Positions 1 through 11,289 of a DNA stretch of 64,000 nucleotides are shown one piece after another. The number at the start of each line of letters is the position of its first letter. The first letter of the stretch is position 1. The stretch comes from Paralithodes platypus (lineage: Eukaryota > Arthropoda > Malacostraca > Decapoda > Lithodidae), in the NCBI GenBank assembly GCA_032716605.1, contig CM064517.1, positions 19,822,742-19,886,741 of the forward strand. Reading direction: 5' to 3'. The notes beneath the pieces are model-generated. The model made no database searches. It was given only the letters and a program-made list of their open reading frames with translations, and was not told the origin of the DNA. A program made the translations under genes and the position numbers.

Positions 1-38
1 GAGAAGGGGGTCCATAAAAGCGGTCCGTCTCCCCTTAA
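1..38 (-). mobile_element. Family A element, terminal fragment
   Basis: The window opens inside a family A copy read on the minus strand. The GGGGGTCC stretch followed by CCGTCTCCCCTTAA matches the usual outer end of the element, and the flanking TTAA is at 35-38. The rest lies outside the window. Confidence 0.7.
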
Positions 39-129
39 AGTTGGTCATTATTGAGCTTCACGAGCCGCACTCCACACATCGCTGCCAAGCTAATCGGGGT
101 CATTCGGGATTATACGTGTGGGTCGAGGA

Positions 130-540
130 TTAAGGGGGGGTCACATTTTTTTTTTTTTTTTATCTTTCTCTCCTTTTCTCTCTTTCTCTGACTTGTATCC
201 ATTTGGCCCCATTCAGCCAACTGTTTTAAGACGTTTATCCCTATCGAGTTGTCGATTTCTTCCTGGCGAGCGATAGCAATCCAGCATTGTGTGGAGCAAT
301 CCGGCTTCGCTGGAGACATTTTTCTATCGAAAAATGTACAAATTTAGCTTGCTATCAAAACAAATATATACTGTATAATACAGTATATGCTGGTTTGCTA
401 CCGCTCGCCAGGAAAATATTGACACCTGGATGGGGGTAAAAGTCTTAAAACAGTAGGCTGAATGGGTCCGAATGGATAAAAGCCAAAGAGAGAGGGAGAA
501 AAAAAAAAAAAAAAAAAAAAAAAACAGTGACCCCCCTTAA
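130..540 (-). mobile_element. Family B foldback element, full length
   Basis: TTAA is present at both ends (130-133 and 537-540). Two inverted arms carry the ATCCATTTGGCCCCATTCAG block and the CTGGCGAGCGATAGC block, separated by a core with the near-palindrome that contains TTTCTATCGAAAAA. Poly-T (149-162) and poly-A (499-523) replace the usual pyrimidine and purine runs near the ends. Both outer ends are of the GTGACC type, whereas most copies have one GTGACC end and one GAGCCCACC end. No coding capacity is seen. Confidence 0.85.
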
Positions 541-752
541 CCCATTCTGTACAGGTGACCTACCTATGTCCTAAGCCTGTGTACAGTTCGGTCTTTCTCA
601 TTTTTCTCTAGCTATATTTAGACGATGTTGTGCACTTTACGAAGGATCTGTGGAAGTAAAAAGGGCAAATCAAGATAGTTCAAATCCTGTTAAATGTTGG
701 AGGCTCTTTATAAACTGAATAAAATCGTCTGATAGTAGCCAGAGTACTACAG
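537..752 (+). mobile_element. Family C element, 3' truncated
   Basis: It begins TTAACCCATTCTGTAC at the same TTAA that ends the preceding B copy. It carries the internal family C block (GCTATATTTAGACGAT, then ATAAAATCGTCTGATAGTAG), which forms the two inverted halves. The terminal GGTACAGAAGGGGTTAA expected on the right is missing. The copy fades out just before the large ACC array. Confidence 0.65.
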
Positions 753-769
753 CGTTATCATATACAAAG

Positions 770-3630
770 ACCCCCACTACCACCTTTATTACCACCATGA
801 TTATCCTCAACATCACTATCACCACCACAAACAATATCACCAACAACACTAATCAGCAACCACCACCAATTTACCAGGCCATCATCACCGTCACCATTAC
901 TACTACAACCATCACCACCATCACTACTACAACTATCACCACCACCACCACTACAACCATCACCACCACCACTACTACAACTATCACCACCACAAACAAT
1001 ATCACCAACAACACTAATCAGCAACCACCACCAATTTACCAGGTCATCATCACCGTCACCATTACTACTACAACTATCACCACCACTACAACCATCACCA
1101 CCATCACTACTACAACTACCACCACCATCACTACTACAACCATAACCACCATCACTACTACAACCATAACCACCATCACTACTACAACTATCACCACCAC
1201 CACTACTACAACCATCACCACCACCACTACTACAACTACCACCACCATCACTACTACAACCATAACCACCATCACTACTACAACTACCACCACCATCACT
1301 ACTACAACCATAACCACCATCACTACTACAACTACCACCACCATCACTACTACAACCATCACCACCATCACTACTACAACTACCACCACCATCACTACTA
1401 CAACCATAACCACCATCACTACTACAACCATAACCACCATCACTACTACAACTATCACCACCATCACTACTACAACTATCACCACCACCACTACTACAAC
1501 CATCACCACCACCACTACTACAACTACCACCACCATCACTACTACAACCATAACCACTATCACTACTACAACTACCACCACCATCACTACTACAACCATA
1601 ACCACCATTACTACTACAACCATAACCACCATCACTACAACTATCACCACCACCACTACTACAACTATCACCACCACCACCACTACTACAACTACCACCA
1701 CCACCACTACTACAACCATCACCACCATCACTACTACAACTATCACCACCACCACCACTACAACCATCACCACCACCACTACTACAACTATCACCACCAT
1801 CACTACTACAACCATAACCACCATCACTACTACAACTATCACCACCACCACTACTACAACTATCACCACCACCACTACTACAACTATCACCACCACCACT
1901 ACTACAACCATCACCACCACCACTACTACAACTATCACCACCATCACTACTACAACCACAATCACCACTACTACAACTATCACAACTACTACAACCAACC
2001 ACCACACTACTACAACTATCACCACCACCACCACAACTATCACCACTACTACAACCATCACCACCACCACTACTACAACTATCACCACCATCACTACTAC
2101 AACTATCACCACCACCACTACTACAACCATCACCACTACTACAACTATCACCACCACCACTACTACAACTATCACCACCACCACCACAACTATCACCAGC
2201 ACCACCACTACTACAACTATCACCACCATCACTACTACAACTATCACCACCACCACTACTACAACCATCACTACTACAACTTTCACCACCACCACTACTA
2301 CAACTATCACCACCACCACCACAACTATCACCAGCACCACCACTACTACAACTATCACCACCACCACTACTACAATCATCACCATCACTACTACAACCAT
2401 CACTACTATCACCACTATTACTACAACTATCACCACCACCACTACAACCATCACCATCACCACTAATACAACCATCACCACCACCACTACTACAACTATA
2501 ACCACAACCACCACCACTACAACCATCACCACCACCACCACTACAACCATCACCACTACTACCACCATCATCACCACCACCACTACTACAACCATCACCA
2601 CCACCACCACCACTATAACCATCACCACCACCACCACTACAACCATCACCACCACCACCACTACAACCATCACCACCACCACTACAACAACTATCACCAC
2701 CACCACTACTACAACTATCACCACCACCACTACTACAACTATCACCACCATCACTACTACAACTATCACCACCACCACTACTACAACTATCACCACCATC
2801 ACTACTACAACTATCACCACCATCACTACTACAACTATCACCACTACTACAACTATCACCACCACCACTACTACAACCATCACCACTACTACAACTATCA
2901 CCACCACCACCATCACTACTACAACTATCACCACCACCACTATTACAACCATCACCACCACCACCAGTACAACCATCACCACCATCACTACTACAACTAT
3001 CACCACCACCACTATTACAACCATCACCACCACCACCAGTACAACCATCACCACCACCACTACTACTATCATCAGCACCAGTACAACCATCACCACCACC
3101 ACTACAACCATCACCACCATCACTACTACAACTATCACCACCACCACTATTACAACCATCACCACCACCACTATTACAACCATCACCACCACCACCAGTA
3201 CAACCATCACCACCACCACTACTACTATCACCACCACTACAACTATCACCACCACCACTACAACCACCACCACCACCACTACTACTATCACCACCACCAC
3301 TACCACTACTACAACTATCACCACCACCACTACTACAACCATCACCACCACTACAACCATCACCACCACCACTACTACAACTATCACCACCACCACCACT
3401 ACCACTACTACAACTATCACCACTACCACCACTACAACCATCACCACCACCACCACTACTACAACTATCACCACCACCACCACTACAACCATCACCACCA
3501 CTACTACTACAACCATCACCACCACTACTACTACAGCCATCACCACCACTACTACTACAACCATCACCACCACTACTACTACAACCATCACCACCACTAC
3601 TACTACAACTATCACCACCAATACTACTCC
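770..3630. repeat. (ACC/ACT/ATC)n trinucleotide-based minisatellite
   Basis: About 2.86 kb made almost only of ACC, ACT, ATC and ACA triplets, commonly as a unit like ACTACTACAACTATCACCACC of 18-30 bp. A longer block containing ACAATATCACCAACAACAC and CAATTTACCAGG occurs twice (from 826 and 994), so larger duplications happened near the left edge. Because the unit is a multiple of three and lacks stops, both strands stay open for hundreds of codons (Thr/Ile-rich on plus; Val-rich and Cys/Ser/Gly-rich on minus). These frames look like by-products, not genes. Confidence 0.95.
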
Positions 3631-3795
3631 ATCACTAGGTGCAAGCAAGAAAGTCGCCGGCTGGCAGGTATATCTATTACAAGGTCAATTCTGTTTTCTA
3701 CCTTAGGCAAACCCCATACATAACTTTAGTCATGAGATTGAATTTTCTCTCCGATTTAAATTGCATTCTCACCACGACTTAACATTATTCCGTCC

Positions 3796-4131
3796 TTAAG
3801 GGGAGGTTTTTAGTTTGGTCTCTAGATATCCGTCAAGCTTAAGATTACACCCCCTTGAGCCCCTTTCAAGATAAATTTGTACATTTTTCGGTAGAAAAAT
3901 GTCCCGGCTGAAAGCCGGTTCCTCTTAAAAAACAGGCTCGCTATCGCTCGCCAGGATAAAATCGACACCTAAATGGCACGAAAGGTCTTAAAATTAACAG
4001 AAATGGGTCGAAAGTTCTTAAAATCGTCAAAATAATGTGGCGAACGTCTTAAAATTAGAAAAGCAATGGGGCTAAATATGAGGGAGAAAGGAGTCAAGAA
4101 AAAAATCCCTCAAGTGGATATCTCCCCTTAA
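3796..4131 (-). mobile_element. Family A element, full length (A-II type)
   Basis: TTAA at 3796-3799 and 4128-4131. Read on minus it starts GGGGAGATATCCACTTGAGG, then has the roughly 32-bp internal repeats, the CCTGGCGAGCGATAGCGAGC block, the CCGGC hairpin, and the palindrome ACATTTTTCTACCGAAAAAT. The CCACTTGAGGGATTTTT start and CTCCCC end define a subfamily also seen at 15,357, 41,167, 42,340, 49,774, 54,463 and 55,016. Confidence 0.9.
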
Positions 4132-4818
4132 AGTATATATTTTTCAACACAAGCTTGCTTGCTTGCTTGGTAGTCCATCGTAGTCCGATGATGACGTTCC
4201 CTTCCTCCAAAGCAGGAAATATATACAAATATATTTATTCATACATTTGACAATCTATACACACACCCTTCAAGCTACAACGATCACTAGAAGGTTGAGG
4301 CTTGTAATTTGTACCATGTTATTTATAAAGTCTATATAGCCTACCTGACCTGACCATACATTCTACAACACCCATTTCACCACTCTTTAAACTCAAAGAT
4401 CACTAGCATATACCCAAGTTTGCCGGGTTACCTTGCATTCATGCCACGTACTCATATTCCTAAACACACACACACCATCTCCAAGAAAATGTAAATATGG
4501 ATAAGATAAAGCCTCTACAGTACATACATGTATACATGCGAAGGAAAGGACACATACTCATACAGTACTGTACTTAGCACAGAAACTCCACAAACTCAAA
4601 ACTATAAACATGTATATAAAGTGAAAACATTACATCCGAAAACTTAAAATCAACCAACTTTAAACGAAATAAATCACATAAAATTCACCATCCCTTCCTA
4701 TCCGAGGCGAGAGGATATAGCCACCCAGCTGTTCGTGTGGTGACCCACTAGTAACCAAAACAAACCCAGGCTAAAGACCCCTAAGGTAAAAAATATAGGA
4801 AGACCAGCAATCTCTTAC
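4132..4818. other. Non-repetitive AT-rich stretch, presumptive intron
   Basis: No convincing ORF, tandem array or element was recognised. If the splice donor at 4,818 is real, this is the start of the first intron of a minus-strand gene. A short GCTT tandem (CTTGCTTGCTTGCTTGG) lies near 4,152. Confidence 0.3.
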
Positions 4819-5075
4819 CTTGTGTTCATCATCCCCAAGTCCCCGGCAATCCTGTACCCATAACACAAATATCTCCGGCTACTTCTTGACAAACTTCGAT
4901 CTTAAGAGAAGCCTGCTAGTAAAATTATAACCGTCCCACTGCACTGAAGCCACTGAAGCAACTACGTCACACCACGAAGCCGGGAGGGAGGGAGAGAGTA
5001 TGTGTGTGAGGGAGGGAGGGAAGGGAGGGGGGTGGTGGAGGAGGGAGGTAGCGTCGTGGTCGCTCCGCCATGTTT
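4819..5075 (-). other. Candidate first exon of a minus-strand host gene
   Basis: Read on minus, GATGAACACAAG is followed by GTAAGAG, a full consensus 5' splice site with the intron beginning at 4818. Upstream is a CpG-richer, TATA-less promoter-like segment. The putative exon is about 250 nt. Several ATGs occur. ATGGCGGAG (about 5070) opens a short Pro/Leu-rich frame that ends at 4967, so it is either a short upstream ORF or non-coding. A second short ORF starts near 4,858, and an ATG sits 9-10 nt before the donor. I favour a mostly 5'-UTR exon. The protein cannot be identified because later exons are not visible. Confidence 0.4.
4963..4970. promoter_or_regulatory. CRE-like site TACGTCAC
   Basis: A CRE-type octamer (GTGACGTA on minus) about 110 bp inside the putative first exon. 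A single short site could be chance. It is listed because it lies in the promoter-like island. Confidence 0.25.
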
Positions 5076-5092
5076 AGGGTTGCCATGGTGAC
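5061..5092 (-). promoter_or_regulatory. RFX X-box and YY1-like site
   Basis: On minus, GTCACCATGGCAAC (5079-5092) is a perfect match to the RFX X-box pattern GTNRCC-spacer-RGYAAC. It is followed immediately by AAACATGGCGG (5065-5075), close to the YY1 initiator-type motif AANATGGCGGC. YY1 sites of this orientation usually sit just downstream of the transcription start in TATA-less promoters. X-boxes are typical of ciliary gene promoters, so the downstream gene could be ciliary. That last step is inference. Confidence 0.45.
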
Positions 5093-5109
5093 GCTGGCAA
5101 GGCCGTCCC

Positions 5110-5455
5110 CGCAACACAGCCACAATATCAGCATCCCCCCACTAGATCCCATTCGTCCACCCCCCTCTCTTTCTAGCTCTACAAGCACGCGAAACATGCT
5201 TGCAAATAAATACTTTACACACAATTAAGCTGCATATAATTAAACAACATAAAACTGAACATACTAAATTAATAAAGCTTATGATAAGCATATTCTACTG
5301 TACATTCTACTTTTAACGTTTTCTTTTTGCATACCATTGTTTAACTTCATACTGCCTTCACACAACAAAAGAGAAAGTTTACAACAAAAGCTCTAGCATC
5401 TCTCGACAGAAATTCCAATCCTATTTATCCAGGGGCACTGCTAATTTTCAGATCT
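5110..5455. other. Upstream flank of the candidate promoter
   Basis: Mainly AT-rich single-copy sequence. I see no TATA box at a sensible distance from the X-box/YY1 pair and no repeat family. Confidence 0.3.
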
Positions 5456-5965
5456 TAACCCATTCAGTACCAGGGATGTCCTTTTCATCCTATTCTATCT
5501 ATTGCCTGACGCCGTGATCCCCGAAGGGGTGGCCACGAACGAACCGCCCCCATGCACCTCTGACCCCAGTCAGTCGACGCCCCTCCCCCCAACCAGCACC
5601 GCCTTCGTTCATATACTTCCTCACTCCATCCTTCCACATCTCGTTCGGTCTACCTCTCTCTCTCTCTGTCCCTCCACCTCGCTCTCGTACACCCTCTTAG
5701 TCATTCTCTCGCTTTCCATACGTTCCATATGGCCGAACCATCTCAAGTTGTTCCTTCTCACACTTTTCAGCACATCTACCTCCCCCTATTCTGGCAACTA
5801 TTAGACGATATAATTCAGCTTAGGAAGAACCTCTGCCAACAACAAGGCTTCAAACAATCTCAACCAACCCTTTTAACTACCACAGATCCTTCCTAAGCTG
5901 CATAATATCATATGAACATAGCTATAATAAAATATCGCACACATCACTGGTACTCAAAGGGTTAA
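5456..5965 (+). mobile_element. Family C element split by a LINE insertion
   Basis: The left end TTAACCCATTCAGTACCAG (5456) and the right end with GGTACTCAAAGGGTTAA (TTAA 5962-5965) frame a family C copy. Its body is interrupted from 5,498 to 5,784 by a LINE fragment, and the internal ACTATTAGACGATATAATTC resumes at about 5,798. Without the insert the element would be about 215 bp, the family norm. Confidence 0.8.
5498..5784 (-). mobile_element. LINE 3' fragment inserted in a family C copy
   Basis: On minus this encodes a typical C-terminal tail of a non-LTR retrotransposon reverse-transcriptase ORF: RWFGHMERM, then a basic stretch, a GRP motif, and MWKDGVRKYM, ending at a stop near 5,500. 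It is bounded by the 8-bp direct repeat CCTATTCT at 5490-5497 and 5785-5792, the expected target-site duplication. A two-base-scale frame problem within the CT-rich stretch before GRP suggests decay. The same sequence recurs at 10,266. Confidence 0.8.
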
Positions 5966-6100
5966 TTATTTTAATAATGAGATCTGTACCCCCATAAAAT
6001 GTTCTTTCCTCTCGCATAAGTGCAGTTGGGTCCAGTGCGTGAGTCGATTGATATCCAGTATGCGATAAATTGATATTAATCGTGATCATGTGTTGTACCT

Positions 6101-6430
6101 TTAAGGGAGCCCACCTCGCTGTTTTTCTCTTTCTCTTCCTCTCTCTTTGGCTTGTATCCATTCGGCCCCATTCAGTCTACTGTTTTAAGACATTTACCCC
6201 CATCCAGGTGTCAATATTTTCCGGGCGAGCGGTAGGAGCCAGCATATATATATATATTTTGTTTTGATAGCAAGCTAAATTTGTAAACAATTTAATAGAA
6301 AATTGTCTCCGGCCAAGCCCGATTTCTCCATACACTGCTGGGTCGCTATCTCTCGCCAGGAAGAAATCAACACCTGGATGGGGATAAATGTCTTAAAACA
6401 GTTGGCTGAATGGGGCCAAATGGATACAAG
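6101..6430 (+). mobile_element. Family B foldback element, right end truncated
   Basis: It starts TTAAGGGAGCCCACCTCGC and carries both arms (CATTCGGCCCCATTCAG near 6,160 and its inverse near 6,410) plus the central hairpins. It stops at GATACAAGC without the purine run and GTGACC end. Confidence 0.85.
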
Positions 6431-6564
6431 CTACCTATACATTAATTAACAGGGAAAACTGTATTGCCGTATAACCACCAATATAACGTGCGAGATACTT
6501 GAATAACTAGGAAATAGCTCAATGAATTCCAGTCAACACGAACCAATACGTCTGGGAGTCATGA

Positions 6565-6905
6565 TTAAGGGGAGACGGGTCGATTTGCTGGTCCCCGGTC
6601 TCCTTGTGTTAAGTCTCATTTGCTTTGACAGCATAAGACGTTCGGTCCATTAGTTTGTCGAATGTAACACCTTTCGCCCCATTTCGTTGTCAATTTTAAG
6701 AACTTTCGTGCCATTTAGGTGTCGATTTTTACTTGGCAAGCGATAGCGACCCTGTAATTTAAGAGAAACCGGCCATCAGCCGGGAACATTTTCTACCGAA
6801 AAATTTGCAAATTTATCTGGGGGGGGGGGGGGGGAGGGTCTAGGGAGGAAATTTAAAAAATAATACAAAAATATACTTAAAAGAGGTAATACGCCAATCC
6901 CCCCA
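6565..6905 (+). mobile_element. Family A element
   Basis: TTAAGGGGAGACGGGTCG at the left, four roughly 32-bp internal repeats, the GGCAAGCGATAGCGA block, an eroded CCGGC hairpin, and ACCGAAAAAT. A G-run (6,820-6,835) has expanded in the GGGGTCTAGGG position. The right end is decayed (CGCCAATCCCCCC) and has no clear TTAA. Confidence 0.8.
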
Positions 6906-7031
6906 TACTAACACACAAAGAGTAGTAGGATGAACCAGAGTTATTATAGGATGGGAGACAGAAGTGGTGGAGGTACTTGATATTACTGAGGGGGTTCAAT
7001 AATAAGATTAGTCTACACTTAGCCCTATTAG

Positions 7032-7300
7032 GCCAGAGGAGGGGGCTTTCTGGACATACCCTGTTTCCATCCATTAGTTTGGAGATTTTAAGATGCTTCA
7101 ATCCATTAATTTGGCAAAAATAAGACGCTTCACCCCATTCAGGTATAATTGTTTTTCTTGGCGAGATATAGCTAGCCTGTAACTTAAAATCAACCGGCCG
7201 TCTATAAATAACAAATGTACGAATTTAGCTTGAAGGAGGTCTGAATGGGCAGTATTTTTTCTTAGCTTGAAGGAAGTCTGTTACCCTAGGGAGTAAACTA
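7032..7300 (+). mobile_element. Degenerate family A copy
   Basis: The order of blocks is preserved (CCATTAGTTTGGAGATTTTAAG, GGCGAGATATAGC, ACCGGCCG, AATGTACGAATTTAGCTTG) but with many differences. Neither TTAA end is certain. The AGCTTGAAGGAGGTCTG block appears twice near the right edge. Confidence 0.6.
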
Positions 7301-7339
7301 AAATACATTGATCGAAAATGGCACAAGCAGGCAAAATCC

Positions 7340-7731
7340 GTAAGGGGGCCCACCTCGTTTTTTGTTTGTTCTCTCTCTCCCTTTTTCTCTGGGTTGTATT
7401 CATTCGGCCCCATTCAGCCTACTGTTTAAAGACGTTGGGCCCCATCCAGGTGTCAATATTTTCCTGGCGAGCGGTAGCGAGCCAGCATATATATATATAT
7501 TTGTTTTAACAGCAAGCTAAATTTGTAAATTCTTCGATAGAAAATTTTCTCCGGCGAAGCCGGATTTCTCCATACAATACTGGCTCGCTATCGCTCGCCA
7601 GGAATTTGTTTACACCTGGATGGGGATAAACGTCTTAAAACAGTTGGCTGAATGGGGCCGAATGGATACAAGCCAGAGAAAGAGAGAAAAGGAGAGAAAG
7701 ATAACAAAAAAAAGCCGGTGACCCTCCTTAA
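7340..7731 (+). mobile_element. Family B foldback element, full length
   Basis: Left end GTAAGGGGGCCCACCTCG (TTAA changed to GTAA), right end CCGGTGACCCTCCTTAA. Both arms, the ATATAT core and the CCGGCGAAGCCGG hairpin are intact. Confidence 0.88.
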
Positions 7732-7826
7732 TCAAATTTAAACAAAAATAAAAACAATAACAACAACCCACAAGACGTCGGACCAGATAGTGACATTCTT
7801 AGCAAACTTCCATGAAATCGCCGATA

Positions 7827-8043
7827 TTAACCCCGTCTGTACCGTCGACATTCTGTATATGCTAGTCAGGTTACAACTACTCCATTTCTTTCAGTTTAAA
7901 AAGGATCTCTAGCAATTATAAGGCTTCGAACTAACTCCATCAACCTTTTTAACTACCACAGATCCTTTCTAAGCAGCATAAAATCTTCTAAATATAGCTA
8001 GAATAAAACATAACAGACGTCGCTGGTATACGGAATGGGTTAA
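7827..8043 (+). mobile_element. Family C element, full length
   Basis: TTAACCCCGTCTGTACCG at the left and GTCGCTGGTATACGGAATGGGTTAA-type right end, with TTAA at both edges (7827-7830 and 8040-8043). The internal inverted segments around CTATATT/TAGACG are weaker than in other copies. Confidence 0.75.
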
Positions 8044-8070
8044 TCAACACACTAGAAATAAGGCTGCGAT

Positions 8071-8093
8071 CTCTCTCTCTCTCTCTCTCTCTC
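8071..8093. repeat. (CT)n microsatellite
   Basis: About 11 CT units immediately before the 5' junction of the truncated LINE. Probably the left part of the insertion target. Confidence 0.9.
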
Positions 8094-8936
8094 CATTCGA
8101 TGAATGGCACTCAGCTTAAGAATGTAAACAGAGAAACTGATCTGGGAGTAACAATATCGAGTAACCTAAAACCGAGTCAACAATGTTCAGAAGTTGTTAA
8201 GAAGGCAAACAAAATAATTGGCTTTATAGGCAGGTCATTTGAGCATAAATCCAAAGAAGTTATCCTAACCCTTTACAATTCCTTAGTCCGCCCTCTTCTG
8301 GAATACTGCGTTCAATCCTGGTGCCCTTATTACCAAAAAGATATAAACAAGCTAGAACGAGTTCAACGTAGAGTTACCAAAATGATACCTAGCCTAAAGA
8401 ACAAACCATACGAAGAGCGTCTTAGAGAATTAAATCTATTTCCTTTAACCCAGCGCAGATTAAGAGGCGACTTAATTCAAGTGTTCAAAATCATCAAAGG
8501 CATCGACAATATGAACTGTAGTAAGTACTTCACTATCGACCAATCTAATTACACGCGGGGAAACGGTTGCAAAATTATTGGTAAATCTTTTAACTCGCAC
8601 GAATCTAAGAATTTCTTCTTCAATCGAGTTGTCAACTTGTGGAATGGGCTTCCCCGAGACGTTATAGACTGCAGCACCGTTGATTCATTTAAATTCCGCC
8701 TAGACAAATATCTCGCATCAAACCCGCGACTGACTGCGTTTGTAAATGAATAACTTTATCCTCCCCTCAGTTACTAACCAATATGTCCCCTACTAACTTC
8801 CTAGTCCTGCCACGTTAGTGGCCACTTTCCCTTTCCCCTTACCCACTCTAAACCACTGTTTGTCTCTCTTGTGACCTTCAGTGTTCTTGGAGACGCAACC
8901 TAGTTGTTGCTCTGTTGTTGCTTGATTTCCTTCCTT
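8094..8936 (+). mobile_element. CR1/L2-like LINE, 5'-truncated copy
   Basis: This matches the 3' end of the long minus-strand LINE at 56,765-60,783 (same 3' ORF end, same 3' UTR with CCTGCCACGTTAGTGGC, same terminal TTGTTGCTTGATTTCCTT). It begins abruptly within ORF2, directly after a (CT)n run, and ends directly in another (CT)n run. This suggests insertion into a CT microsatellite with the target duplication hidden in the repeat. Confidence 0.9.
8100..8753 (+). pseudogene. C-terminal part of LINE ORF2 (reverse transcriptase thumb and tail)
   Basis: An open 217-codon frame, but only the last part of a reverse-transcriptase protein and therefore not a complete gene. Visible family marks are LGVTISSNLKPSQQC, the SLVRPLLEYCVQSWCPYY segment, RVQRRVTKMIP, the YEERLRELNLFPLTQRR block and WNGLPRDVIDC near the end. 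These are characteristic of the region after the catalytic palm in CR1/L2/Jockey-like ORF2 proteins. The catalytic FADD box is absent because of 5' truncation. The first ATG is internal, since the same residues continue upstream in the long copy. No internal stop or frameshift is present, so the insertion is probably young. Confidence 0.9.
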
Positions 8937-8937
8937 T

Positions 8938-9572
<635 letters not shown>

Positions 9573-9908
9573 TTTTTGTATTCCCTATTCATTTTTGTAT
9601 TCCCTATTCATTTTTGTATTCCCTATTAATTTTTGTATTCCTATTCATTTTTGTATTCCTATTCATTTTTGTATTCCTATTCATTTTTGTATTCCCTATT
9701 CATTTTTGTATTCCTATTCATTTTTGTATTCCTATTCATTTTTGTATTCCTATTCATTTTTGTATTCCTATTCATTTTTGTATTCCCTATTCATTTTTGT
9801 ATTCCTATTCATTTTTGTATTCCTATTCATTTTTGTATTCCCTATTCATTTTTGTATTCCCTATTCATTTTTGTATTCCCTATTCATTTTTGTATTCCCT
9901 ATTCATTT
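9573..9908. repeat. 18/19-bp minisatellite
   Basis: About 18 copies of TTTTTGTATTCC(C)TATTCA. The 18 versus 19-bp length difference is one C. The unit lacks stops, so all three plus frames are open and give Phe/Tyr-rich frames that are not credible proteins. The junction into the next sequence is ATTCATTTTCTTTAG. Confidence 0.95.
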
Positions 9909-10124
9909 TCTTTAGACCGAAAATGGATAAAAATCGACCGGAAACAAACATCCCACCTTAACACCAGATATTTACGTGTTTTGTCATATTAACCCTTTCC
10001 TCCCTCTAAATGAAAGGAACAGGGAAATCACTTAGGTGGTGCATGATGAAGTATGGTATTATTATTATTAAATATAGACACTAGAAACTCCTGTTATTTT
10101 TCTTCCTCTTTTCGTGGCAACAAG

Positions 10125-10128
<4 letters not shown>

Positions 10129-10206
<78 letters not shown>
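10129..10206. repeat. (AT)n microsatellite
   Basis: About 39 uninterrupted AT units. It is able to form cruciform structures. Confidence 0.98.
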
Positions 10207-10209
<3 letters not shown>

Positions 10210-10265
10210 CTCACAATATATTAAACTTATTGCTATCGAAAGATGAAAGTAAGAAGGATTTTCAT

Positions 10266-10855
10266 GTCTATCTATTGCCGGACGCTGTGATCCCCGAAGG
10301 GGTGGCCACCAACGAAACGGCCCCATGCACCTCTGTTACCAGTCAGTCGACGCCCCTCCTCCCATCCAGCACCGCCTCATCCATATACTTCCTAACTCCA
10401 TCCTTCCACCTCTCACTTGTTTTACGTCTCCCTCTCTGTCCTTCCACCTCACTCTCGTGCACTCTCTTAGCCGAACCATCTTAACCCTCTCCGGCATATG
10501 ACGCGATTTTGAGCCTATTGGGGATACTTTAAAGCCTTTGTTACCATCAGGGGTATTTAGAAACCTCTGCAGTTGTCTTTGAGTTAGCTGTGGGCAGAAA
10601 ACTAATTTTGGAGAGGTAATTACAAGAGTGAGAGAACTATTTCTTATTGCTAATCTGGCAACCTCTGCGTCATAAATGCGTGAAAGGGTTAAGGTGTTCA
10701 TTTTCACTTTCCAGCACATCTACATCCACACCACACCGCTCTCGTACTTCCTCATTCGTCTGTCTATCCCTCCATGTAACTCTGCTGGCACTTCTCAAGT
10801 TACTCATTTCCAAAGGATTTGGTGCTGCCTATTTAAAACACTAATACCATGTTTC
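10266..10855 (-). mobile_element. LINE 3' fragment, split by a family D element
   Basis: The left part (10,266-10,480) is a paralog of the LINE tail at 5,498-5,784 (shared GATCCCCGAAGGGGTGGCCA). The right part (10,693-about 10,855) continues the same ORF region (CCAGCACATCTACATCC). Between them sits a D element with TTAA at both junctions. In the other copy the same place reads CATCTCAAGTTGTTC without an insert, so the empty site is visible. Confidence 0.8.
10481..10692 (+). mobile_element. Family D element, full length
   Basis: TTAACCCTCTCCGGCATATG at the left and GCGTGAAAGGGTTAA at the right, TTAA duplicated (10481-10484, 10689-10692). Inner inverted segments are ATATGACGCGATTTTGAG and CCTCTGCGTCATAAATGCG. 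Other copies are at 46,921 and 52,767. Confidence 0.88.
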
Positions 10856-11000
10856 ATGATACACTACTAGTGTTTTCTCTAGCTCTATCCTAAGCTGGAG
10901 AACGGATATATCAATTACGAAAACAAAAAATACAAATGCTCGGTGTGAGGGTGTATAGCTGAAAATATACATATATATTTTGTTTTGTTACTTAGACATT

Positions 11001-11002
<2 letters not shown>

Positions 11003-11091
<89 letters not shown>
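11003..11091. repeat. (AT)n microsatellite
   Basis: About 44 AT units directly before a SINE copy on the minus strand. The run may have grown from the SINE 3' tail. Confidence 0.97.
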
Positions 11092-11093
<2 letters not shown>

Positions 11094-11100
11094 TATTTTT

Positions 11101-11236
11101 TATTAATTTCACCACCACACCAAAACATCTCCAATGAAATTAATGAAAGCATATAATTATGTGATCCACCAGGATTGGAACCCAGGTTATCACACACAGA
11201 TGTTTAGACACCTTAACCATTACACCGCCAAGACGG
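11101..11236 (-). mobile_element. tRNA-derived SINE (SINE-1), diverged copy
   Basis: Read on minus it begins with a tRNA-like head: box A-like GGTGTAATGGTTAAGG and box B-like GGTTCCAATCC, 35-45 bp apart, followed by a tail with TTCATTAATTTCATTGG and a T/A-rich end at (AT)n. Box B has a change from the consensus GGTTCGAATCC, so this copy is probably inactive. Confidence 0.75.
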
Positions 11237-11289
11237 TTTATATATATATATATATATATAATTATACAGTACTGTATATATATCTATAT

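Noticed and set aside
797..3706. A 969-codon plus frame and an 870-codon minus frame
   Set aside because: Both come from the same trinucleotide-type array with no stop codons in the unit. The composition is almost only Thr/Ile or Val, and no conserved domain is visible.
8100..8753. Stand-alone 217-residue protein gene
   Set aside because: It is the 3' part of a LINE ORF2; the ATG is internal and the matching long copy continues upstream.
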